Source of the DNA: Rhynchonema sp. JSB1_4 | Lineage: Eukaryota > Nematoda > Chromadorea > Monhysterida > Xyalidae | DNA length: 64,000 nt | NCBI GenBank assembly: GCA_030248065.1 | Contig: JASAMV010003329.1 | Coordinates: forward strand, 1 to 64,000 | Direction of reading: 5' to 3' | In this document: in pieces, positions 37,551 through 47,537 of the stretch | Numbering within the stretch: the stretch's first letter is position 1 | Layout: each line of letters begins with the position of its first letter | Made by a program: the position numbers and the translations under genes | Notes under the pieces: generated by a model | What the model was told of the DNA's origin: nothing | What the model saw: only the letters and a program-made list of their open reading frames with translations | Databases searched by the model: none

Positions 37551-40500
37551 TCAGTGCATCGTCTGGGTCACCAATGAAAGCACACTACATTAGCCATCCG
37601 GCATTCGATTTCGATGGGCATGATGATAACAAACATGTGAACAAACGTATTGTGCACCGCCCGCGTGAAGATTCCACTATTCGTGGCATTGAAGTTAAAA
37701 CACGACCTAGTTGTGCACTAACGGAATACATGCTACGTTCCTACATGCTATGCAACTGGTTTCTTTTCCAGTTTTTCTCGGTGGCTCATGCGGCCCGACA
37801 ACTTGGCGCCAAGAAGTCGCCATACCATTTCTGTCACGATTTGGTATCAATTATTACAATCCTGTACGTTCACAATGATAAATACTCCCTGCTTTGTTGT
37901 TCTTCATCATTATTTGTCTTTTCAGCAGGTGTCCACCTGGGATCCGATTCTGATCGAACGCGAAGAGTACGCCAAGCAGGTACTAACTACCAGTCATTTC
38001 TCTTTCCTTTCTTCAAAAAAAAGAAAATGGAGAGAAAATACATGGCAGAATTCGCAATACCTGCTGTTCGTACTCGATCCGCACACGGTGAACGCGACCA
38101 CCGTCATCGAGCTGTCGTATTTGTCGGCCAAACAATGCCGGGTGGTGTTGGTGATGTTGGACGAAAACGAATGGATACTCGCCGGTCGACGGTAAGTGAA
38201 CCAATAAAAATTCGTCAGTCACCGTTGAGTCAACGCATATATGGAAAATCTTGTTCAAGGATATGATCTGTTTTTGTATAACTGTGAGCACAAACTAGAA
38301 ATGTTTCAAGAATGGTATATCAGTAAGAGTGAAATTTTGACTGTTGCTACAACTTCGGCTCATGGCCAAAAGACAATCTAAAACACGAAGTAACTTCTTG
38401 ACCCACTGATGCTTCACCTATCGAATACATAACAATAAATTCATGGCGTTTCCAGCCACGAGCACGGTTGTGACCGTCGTCGAACCGGTGAACTACTCAA
38501 ATCGATCATGCAATATCACGGCATACCGATGTTTCACGACCTATGCACAGCATTGGACTATGTGGTCGACAGACTTGTCGGCGATCGATTGTTCTCGGAT
38601 GGCATTCGAGACAAGCGCATCAGGAATACGTTCTTGGCATTGTGAGTTGGGGGGGGGGGCGGTTTAGAATCGGTAGTTTTTCTGGGTTTGCGGCGGTCTT
38701 GAACGCTGAGAATTTATGGGGCCCACTAGAACACTGTGTGGGCCCCAATCCTACATACCCGCCCAGTGTGTCATCGACTTCGACGCTGTTCGACGACTAT
38801 TTCCTTGTCCTTTTTTACGTCTTGTCACTATTGCTCGAATTTCTCAGAAGTTCACCGTTTGATGATCACAGTTTAGAAGTCACGAACAAAACAAATGTTT
38901 TCAATTTCGCCTAAATTGTTGTTGGTGTTTTAGAATACAATGTAGAAATCGTTTTGAAACTAATGCCAATAAATGAAACTAGGATTAGCAGTGAACGTAG
39001 CGTATCGGTCTGCCCGCCGATATTGCATCAAAACCTTTGATCATCAGATAGCAGTCTGCAAGTCGCTTTCAGAATCTGAATTTCTGACCAAAAGATCGAG
39101 CAAGTTGCAATTTACCATGTCGATTCTGTTGCATTGCAGACGATGCCGCCGTCTCGGCACCCGTGTCTGGTCAGCGGTCAAACCAGCCAATGTACTTGAC
39201 AGTGTCGTCGCGTGCGCGTTGAGGGTGTGTATTATTGGTTTTATTGATCGTCTTTTCATTTTATTATTATTCACAAAAAATCTGGACGTTTCCCTTTGCT
39301 GGACCTGTGTATTCGTGTATTGCAATGAGCTAGCTCCCTTTGCCCCTCCGAAAAATCAAGAATTTCTAAACAAGACTACCTGACGTATTCGATTTTCAGT
39401 TTGAGAGCATCTGGTTGCCGCGCACCTTCCACGACTATCTGTGTCACGTATTCATCGTGTTCGAATTGATCATGTTGATCCCGCTGTGCTATGTGTGTCC
39501 CGATATGCCTGTCATGGTTGGTTGGGGGTTATAATGGAAATATTTCCGCATCGGAGTTGAAAGTTGATCGAAATCATGGTTTTTTCAGGTAATCGTTATG
39601 CTGCTGCTATTCTTCCACATTCTCGCGTGTTTCCTCCTGCCGTATGATTGGATCGTCAGAAGGTTTACTGGTGGTGAGTCCATTTGCAACTTTTCTGTGG
39701 CTGTTTATCAGCGATTTTGAAATTTTATCCAATGATTGATCTGATGTACGTAAGCGATACAACTAGTCGATGTACTGCATGTTGTTGAAGTAAGACGTCA
39801 ACGCAGGCTTCGGCCAGAAAATTCACTGATGCTTTACTCAAAAATGACTGCAGCTGGATAGATAATGTGAACGCTTTACTGCAGACGTTATGCGAAGAAT
39901 AAAGTGAATAAAAAGCAGTGCATTGTCCACTGCTCGTGCAGAACACGAACACGACAATGTGAGCATGATAATAAGTAGCTGATGTTTCACACCGCCTACA
40001 TAAACGCGCAGAAGCAGCGCCGTACGCATTGGCGCAACATCGGCAACGTCGTCGCGGTCGTCGGCAACGACATTCGCTCGGACGCGGACACAAACCGATC
40101 GGCTACGATGTGTATCTGGGATATGGCGGGGAGAACGCCGATTGGATTCGGGAGCACGCAACGCCGCTGTTGACGTCGGTTGAAATGGTTTTTTGGCTTA
40201 CTTTTGGCGATTAAATGTCTCTTGTGTCTCCGCATGATGTCGAATTGATGAGGCGCGCTTAGTATTCGTTCGTTTCTTGTTCCAGACGAACGTGTTGTTT
40301 GTCATCCAAAAAACCGCTGTTTTTAATCTGAGATTTCAAGCATGTTTCACAAGACTTTTGGGCGTATTTATGCTGAATTGATGAAACTTCCTTGTTCGAA
40401 GAATCTACCTGAACCGTATGAAGCACAATGTTGTTGCCAAGCAGGTATTTTTTATCGTTTTGTTTCAGTCAAAAGCGTCTGAGCTTTGCCGACTCGTCCA

Positions 40501-41233
40501 CATGTGGCACGTTCAAACAACGACACGCTCTGCTGGCCGGCAGCAAAATTATCGTGTATTATGTCTCAAGCGTTGATCATTGGCTTGCTGGATTGACCGA
40601 GGTCCGTCTTGTTTTGCAGTTTGCTTTGTTTGTTTGGCATGATCATTTCTGATCTGATCTGACGGTGGAAACATACGGACAGTAACCCGTGTATGTGGTG
40701 TTTCAGCTGTCGTACCTAATCGGCCACGACCAATGGAACGTGATCGCGTGTATCTCCGATGAATGTATGCAAACGTTGACGTTCGGTGCTAGTCAGGCCG
40801 TCGGCGACTCACCCGACAGGAGAACAAAGTTGGTTTTTCGTTTGTGCATTGCAGTTGTATACCGTCTTGATACTGTTCTTTTGCTATGAGAGTGGGTATT
40901 TTATAGCAGCAGCCTTTTTTGGAATTTTGTTTCACATTTTGAACTGTTTCGGATGAGGAGTCCGCAGTGAAGTGGAATTTGCGATCTAGCGTCGCTTGAT
41001 ATGCCCTTGTCGAAACGTTTTCCAGAAATCTATGGATCTGACCACACTTTGTCCAACCCGCTTGCTTTGCTTTCAGTCGTTGCTACCTGCGCGCGATGGC
41101 CTATCTGCACGATATCGCAGCACGCAATCATGTGCCCATCGTGGGGCGACTATCTGAAGCACTACAACTGGCGGTGACCAGTGTAAAACAGATTGACGCC
41201 GACAACAAACGGTTACGCGCTGACTCATTATGA
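37161..41233 (+). CDS. Raw/OLRN-1-like membrane protein: deoxyribosyltransferase-like domain, two TM segments, TIR-like domain; 13 exons
   Basis: Exons 37161-37279, 37555-37709, 37772-37863, 37926-37979, 38049-38191, 38456-38641, 39140-39224, 39400-39516, 39589-39673, 40012-40174, 40469-40601, 40707-40828 and 41077-41233 give 536 residues. About 92-250: nucleoside 2-deoxyribosyltransferase-like fold, with FLGGSCGPTTWR, INYYNPQVSTWDP, LLFVLDPHT and TTVIELSYLSA holding the Glu that is catalytic in that superfamily. About 279-340: two hydrophobic segments. About 375-520: TIR-like, with GYDVYLGYGGENADWIREH, then LLAGSKIIVYYVSS and WLAGLTEL. This order suggests the Drosophila Raw / C. elegans OLRN-1 family (neuronal asymmetry, JNK-pathway restraint). 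Orthology is from memory of the domain layout, not alignment. Exon 1 is the least certain. Confidence 0.8.
37340..37550. repeat. A-run then C-run low-complexity patch in intron 1
   Basis: More than 100 bases almost only A, a GGGGGGGGG-CCCCC island, then a run of about 30 C ending in GTCAG just before exon 2 of the Raw-like gene. It may be a real polypyrimidine tract expanded by slippage, or an assembly artefact. Frames through it are meaningless. Confidence 0.7.
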
Positions 41234-42453
41234 CGGACGGTATTTATATGCAATTGTACGTAGCAGGCGATTTGAAAGAGAATGTTGGATTTAGCAACGC
41301 TTAGTTTTGTGGATAATGTCGCGGATAAAGTAGCGGGCGGGCGACTGTTAAAAAATGTGAACCGCGAATCCGCTGTTTTGTTCGTCACCCATATATCAAC
41401 GACGAAAAGAGCCGTTCATAAATTTCTTGAAACGTGCAGGTTCTTGATACCGGTAAATAATGTGTGACTTTTTGACTGTCAAGCGCTGGTTGTTTTTGGT
41501 AAATTACGAGATACTGAATTGATGTTCAACAGCTATCATCACGACTCATGACGCTTTGTCGTTTCATGTTTCGCATTTCATATATTTTTCTCAGCCTTGG
41601 TACAATTCGAGCTTGCTGGCTTTGCTTTTGCAATTGTATATTGTGCTTTTTCCAACATCGAATTTTTCAGTGTGACTGTACTTCTTTGTTAACAAGATGT
41701 TTCTTGACATTGACAAAACCGATTTTGAAAAATCGTAACATAGAATCATAGACGAACCCTAACCTCTCGCATCAAACTCAAAAACGTCTGTGATTATTTG
41801 CATACACAGCGCTATTTTTATAATTGTATATTTACACGTGCGCTTTCGTGCCATTATTTGTATATAAGAACAACATTATATTATTTTATTCTCATTATAC
41901 CTAGAATTGTCTATTTCGATCTATTTGCTGCGTTTATTCGGCATAATACATAAAAGGAAATACCGAACATTGTCAGATTCCGTACAATAAGTATACCAAG
42001 GGGCACTTTTATACTTCAATACATACTGTACACTTGACAAAGCAAGTAAGAAAACGAAAGCTAGCTAAGTGCATAAATCGAGACAAAAAAATTCTTACAT
42101 TTGTTCCAACTGAAAAATCAAACGCATTGCTGAAGAACACGGATGTGATCAAAATCACGAACGAGTGCCTCCATCATGTTTGTGGCAGCAACAAGTTGTG
42201 GGCAAAAGCATTGTTTCTGGATTGGATATCCGTTCCGAGCATTCGAACTTGACGATAAGTTGATAGAAAATAATTAATGATAACTTCGGACAGTAGAAAA
42301 CAGCTGATTCAAAATGGCCAAACTTGCATACCGGAGTTTTCCATTTAAAGCCCCCAACAGGTGATTCCATCAATCAAAGCACCAAAAAACTGCCCGATAC
42401 ACATTCACTTAGCATATCCCTTGTTTTGAAGCCTGTACTTTGAGCGTCACATC
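41234..42453. other. intergenic, nothing recognised
   Basis: The 3' flank of the Raw-like gene and upstream region of the small secreted gene. It ends with a fragment of the TTTAAGTGGAAA repeat (TTTTCCATTTAAAGCCCCC at about 42335). No gene seen. Confidence 0.4.
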
Positions 42454-42883
42454 ATGACGGATCTGAATATCAACATCGTGCTGTTCTTATCCGGCGTGTT
42501 GATGTTTGCTGCTGATGGTGATCAAACAACAACCGAGGTTTAATTACTAAATTGTCGTGATATTCAAAATTGTCTTCGTGGTTCACGCAAAACTTGCTTC
42601 GTTTCAGGTGCCACCCATCGCTAAGCTCTCCAACTCTCAGCTGGGCAAGTCGATCAAACAGTACCAGCCGCCGAAACCAAGAAATGCCCCTGACCTAAAC
42701 ACGATCAAGGCATCATCGGAGGCCAGGCGCCGTCAACGAAGACCGCCTCTGACGGCGGAACAGAAGGCGCAATTGCGAGAGCGAACACGGGCGATTCTTC
42801 TTGAATCGGCGGGTAGCTACATGCCCGTCGTTTATGAATTCCAGCCAGGATACACGCCCAAACCAGGGACAGAAAGTGATTAG
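42454..42883 (+). CDS. small secreted protein of unknown function, 2 exons
   Basis: Exons 42454-42537 and 42608-42883 give 119 residues. A hydrophobic stretch IVLFLSGVLMFAA at residues 8-20 reads as a signal peptide. The rest is charged and Pro-rich, with a strongly basic RRRQRR near residue 70 that could be a proprotein-convertase site, then a predicted helix (TAEQKAQLRERTRAILLES) and a PVVYEFQPGY tail. No cysteines in the mature part and no family recognised. The intron is 70 bases with a good TTTCAG acceptor and phase 0. Confidence 0.65.
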
Positions 42884-43478
42884 TAGATATTGTTTCGTTG
42901 TTTTATACCCAATATTGCTTATTAGGTTCGACGTTGCTCAGTTGTGTTATCGACATTATATTGAATGGATTTTTGTTGAAAAAGGTTATTAAATCGTTTG
43001 TGACAACTGTTTATATCGACTGGATATTGCTCGGATTAAATGTTACGCAACTGTGCTTTTACAGAATAGATTTTGATGAATGAAAAGAAAACGGAAGGCG
43101 CACTTTTCTTTGTTATTTTCTGGCCTGAATAATATGAAACACATTGGCATTTTTCGTGAGATTTGCAAATACAAGTGTTTACATTGTGGAGACTTAGAAT
43201 TCATACGAACAAATGTGATGTGATTCGGTTTATCAGCCTGTACATGATGTGCAGAGAGACAAAGAAACCAGTGAAATTCTGTAATGCCTGAGGGTAAACG
43301 TAGATTTAAAGAAATTGCCTTGGTTCAGCCAAACAAAATTTAGAAATTTGTTTTGCATCACTATCGAGCTGCATAATACGTGGCTGTGCAAAACACGAAT
43401 AGCTAAATACACAAATTACAAAGCGGTACATACATGTAGTAACAAATATTTCTTTCATGAATGGAATACCTGTTGTTT
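42884..43478. other. intergenic between convergent genes
   Basis: A/T-rich 3' flanks of two convergent genes. Nothing recognised. Confidence 0.4.
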
Positions 43479-43556
43479 CTGGCAATTTTTGCTATTTGTG
43501 TTCTGTGTCAGGTAACCTGACACAGAACACAAATAGCAACAATTGTCAGAAACAAC
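43479..43556. repeat. near-perfect palindrome with 1-base centre
   Basis: Inner arms of 24 bases are perfect (TGCTATTTGTGTTCTGTGTC then AGGT / ACCT then GACACAGAACACAAATAGCA) around a single A. They extend imperfectly to about 38 bases per side (TGTTTCTG / CAGAAACA). It starts 3 bases past the stop codon of the minus-strand membrane-protein gene. Confidence 0.8.
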
Positions 43557-43558
43557 AA

Positions 43559-45252
43559 TCACTTGAACTTTCCCATCTTCACATTGAGCGTGTACCACAA
43601 CGCCAGACTGGTCCATATGGAGAACAGACTGATGCCCACCCAATGTTTGTCCGTCCACCATTGGTGGTAGGCGTACTGCGAGTACATCTGGGCACATAGA
43701 ATACCGACGCACATCTGAAGAGGTGTTCATATTCTGAGGAGGTCTGGTGCACCAGCCGGTCATCTCGTGGTTTGGTGGAAAAAACCTAAGCCCAACATTT
43801 TGTCATCAGCAATTGAATCGTCGACAACTACCACAACCCACAGCTACCGTAACCAACCAATGCCCGACTGTAGCACCACGCAGATCTGTCCTGTGTGCGT
43901 GTCCAGTACATGCCCTGTGTCGTCATCAGACTGGTACTGAAGAACACTACGCCCATCATACGGCCCAGATAGATGTACTCGTGTGACATTGGCATTTTGA
44001 TCTGAAACACCACAATGTCATCGTTTAGCCCCGAATACGGCAGCTTCTTGAGAAAAGGATGCTGGGGGATTCTTCAAACGGTCCTCATTTACGTACATGT
44101 ATGTACAACTTTGGTGTTCCGCTGTTCACAAGCAGGGATGTATTGAAAACAATATAAGGTTCGTTGTCAACTGTGTTGGCGCACGTGCCCATCGAGTGCG
44201 TTCGCACTGATGATGACCTGGTGCACCGCTCATTCGTGACATATGTACAGCAAAAAAATGACACATCATGACCCTTTTAACGACACCTGTCGAATGAGTA
44301 TCCAATCAGGGAACGCGATCCACATGATACCGATCACAGTCGCGGCCCAGACATCCATCTGCATAATGGCTTGTGCCACAAACTGTTCCTTGTGCGGCAG
44401 TGAGACGCCCAGCGGCATACGGGACTGGATCAGATGGTGCATGCTGATTATAGCGTGAAGCAGCGCAAAAGCGACCAGCAGGTAGAGAAACTGGAAAATT
44501 CGCATTCGTTGATTTTATGTTGAATGAATGTCGTAAACAAAGTCTAAAGTGTAAATGCACTCTACCTTTGGTTCGAAAATGTCCGCGTAATGTTTGAGCG
44601 CGTGCACAGACATACAAATGGCCAGGCAGCACATCTGAAAACGAGGATTACGGAACGAAGCTCATTTTCGGGCATCGATGTTCCAAATGTAACGATTTCC
44701 AGTAATTGTATGAAACATCACCCATTTGATTGTGAAGTCAATCAGCTGTAGCTGTTACAACACACTGTGTCGCACTTACAGGATGATGTTTCACGTCATG
44801 CGTCGATCACGTGCTCTTTGCGAACTATGGGAGATGGGAGCTGCGCACTTGGTCCAAGTTTCAACAAGTCCTTCCTAAACTCACCAAGAACCTCATCTGC
44901 AGACAGCTGGTGTGTGACGCTCTGTTTGTTGACCGACTGAATACGAGCCATGCCACGCCCGTGCCGATGCATTGTGCACCGATACAACGGCACAAATGCC
45001 ATTGGATACCATCTCCCTTGGTTGACTGAATAATTGAGTTTATAAGCGAATTTGGGGCATTTTCATGATTTTCTCCTTATTTTTCTGGTTTTAAAAACTA
45101 ATTCTCGACAACTGGTAAATGAGAAATTCGGTAAATCTGATTCAACTCACAAACACAAATGCGAGCACAAGATCCGGTCGAACGTAGGCGAACAATCCAG
45201 CCAACAGGCTCACCATTCCATCCAGGAAAATGTAACTGTGCGTGATGGACAT
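43559..45252 (-). CDS. multi-pass membrane protein of unknown function, at least 5 exons
   Basis: Exons 45252-45151, 44634-44566, 44490-44287, 44001-43858 and 43714-43559, all phase 0, give 225 residues from the Met at 45252. The acceptor TTTCAG just upstream (about 45266) keeps the frame open, so an earlier exon is possible. About seven hydrophobic segments are seen, including VSLLAGLFAYVRPDLVLAF, AATVIGIMWIAFPDWIL, LGRMMGVVFFSTSLM and WVGISLFSIWTSLALWYTL. The first three share a Gly-rich start and a P-D-(L/W) end, hinting at an internal repeat. The tail NVKMGKFK is basic. No family is recognised. The donor of exon 4 (GTTGGT at 43857) was chosen by phase. Confidence 0.68.
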
Positions 45253-45694
45253 TATTGGGAACGTGCTGAAATCAAGGAGAGACTTTTTCTCTCATTTTAT
45301 CGTCAACGAAGCCATAAATTTATGTTAAAGCGACCTGTAAACGAATGAAAAAATCTCCTAAAAGAAAAATGGGGCAGACGCAATGTGTGCATACGAGTTC
45401 TTGTCGGTGGTGTTAAGTCGGATAAAGTCGTACAATTTGCATGTGCACGCCGGGTCATGTGGCATGATGTAAGTTGTGAGGTGTGCACACGCCTGTGCGC
45501 ATACACAACACTCAAGGTTAATTTGGTACAACAACCAGCGTGCATGAATGCAATCGTATTGGGTACCAAGTCGGTAGATAGTGACAGACAGCGACCAAGG
45601 CCGAGACAAACACGACTCCCAAGAAAGACGCATGCACAGCAGCATCAGTATGGTTTTGGAGGAGGCATGCGGTGTGCGCGTGTTCACACAGGTG

Positions 45695-46089
45695 CAGTGT
45701 AGTGGCAGGCAGATGGTTGCAAGGTACCCCCTACCCAGCCTCCGGGAGGTTGCAAGGTACCCCTGAGGTCCGAAAAAAGGGTGTTTTTTGCATGCATTAT
45801 ACTGCAAATTTGGCCGAAAAATTGGTACTTTTTTGCATTTTGGCCGAGAATTTGCCTAAAATACCTATTATATGGAGGTTTGCGCGCGGAGCGCGCGATT
45901 TTGTGGGTTTTTAGGTCGAAAAACACCCATTTTTGCCCATAAAAACCATAAATTGATGGTTGCAAGGTACCCTCCGGGGTGGTTGCAAAGTACCTACCCT
46001 TCCCCCCCATCCCCCCCCAAGGGGTGGTTGCAAGGTACCTACTCCTTAGGGGGGGAATCCCCCCCATCCCCCCCCCAGCCACTACACTG
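45695..46089. mobile_element. hAT-like element, GGTTGCAAGGTACC-word family
   Basis: Ends CAGTGTAGTGGC / GCCACTACACTG with an exact 8-bp duplication CACAGGTG (45687-45694, 46090-46097). Words GGTTGCAAGGTACC flank both arms, with a central GCGCGCGGAGCGCGCG palindrome near 45882. Confidence 0.82.
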
Positions 46090-46097
46090 CACAGGTG

Positions 46098-47537
46098 TAC
46101 CTATGTACGACGATAGAATGGCATGGTTGGTTGCTGCGAATGTTGTTTTGAGGCATATACAACAGGTACTTGCTACGCTGGCATTGTTCTGGCTCTGGTC
46201 AGTCGGCTGGGCTGACCGCGAGAGTGGATGACCGTCGACAATGATTTGACCATGGTCAAGAATTCAAGTTACATTGTATGTACTAGATATAAAGATTTTA
46301 TTGGGTAAAAGAGAAGGAACCTTGTAAACCACAAGTAAGGTAGGTAGTAAACAGACTGCACTATTGTATATAACAATAACAAAGCAACAGTTTTCTTTGT
46401 TAGAAGTTACATATTATGATGATTTTCTGCCTGGAGTTAAGAAAAAGTGACATGCGAAGCCCAAGACAGGGTGCGTGGTATGTTATACAAGTGTGGTGTG
46501 CTAAATAATCAACAATAACAAAGCCCAACATTAAAAATTAATAATCACAGGTTAAGACACGAAAACACCCGAACCGGACCAACAAAAAGCGCACATATTT
46601 CAGCCACCAAATACCAAAAGAACACCATGCAACCAAATACCCACGATTGAAAAAATCGCACCGTTGCAAATTTGTAAGAATCAAATCATCAAAAATAATA
46701 TAAACATGAATGCTGCGCTAACAAGATCGCAGCACAACGCTGTACAAAAATTTTACAACAGGAATTTCTCGATGATAGAGTTTTCGAAAGCCCAAAACTT
46801 CACAAAACATCATGGTTCAAGAGCACTGATAAACACTGTTTCAAGACGAGTAGATAAAACCCCAACAATTTGGTATAAAAAAGCACCATTGGCTTGGAAA
46901 ACTACAACAAAACTGAATTTTACAAAATACGCATTTCAATAAGGATTTCCGTTCCGCTCTATGTCATGTATAACAAGATATTGAGTACACATCACCGTTT
47001 GTGAGGAAGATTACATACACAAACCCAACCCAATATCGAGAGCTGCTACACAAAATCGACCCGTAACTCGCTAAATAAACACAAAGACCAGCAAGATATC
47101 CAAGAAGAATAAATATCAAAAAAGTGGCCACCACCATATATTATGTAATGGACAAAATCAGCCTTTCGTAAATTGAGCCAACAACTGGAATAAAAGAAGA
47201 ATCGCAATTTTTACACAAATAATATTCAATCAAAGAAAATAACGATTTCGATCACATACGGCACACATTGCCCATCAAAAAGTAACAAGTTACATGAACA
47301 GAACAGATTTACACCAAGGATTTCAAAATTCAGGCACTATCAATCAAATGAAACGAAAGACCAAAACTCAACAAACAGAACTGACTTCCGTGTTTTACGA
47401 GTACAGAGAATGATATCAAGCTTTCTAATAATGCCCTCCCGGCTGCCGATAATAACTGTGATGTAACGTGACCAAAAATTCGTCAACAAACGCTCCACAT
47501 CACTTACCGAACGTGAGATACTCCAATTACAGCCGAT
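46098..47537. other. intergenic, A-rich on the + strand
   Basis: From about 46300 to 47500 the + strand is strongly A-rich and T/G-poor, unlike its neighbours. No exon or repeat family recognised. Confidence 0.4.

Noticed and set aside
37340..38266. 308-residue open frame with a poly-Lys/poly-Pro start
   Set aside because: It runs through the A-run/C-run patch and then through real exons in mixed frames. Only the part 37555-37709 matches the Raw-like gene.
40310..40376. Possible extra exon of the Raw-like gene after TTGTTCCAG
   Set aside because: Including it brings a stop in the needed phase. Exons 40012-40174 and 40469-40601 join directly in phase.
44796..45002. 68-residue minus-strand frame inside the multi-pass gene
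   Set aside because: It lies in an intron. The flanking exons join in phase without it.
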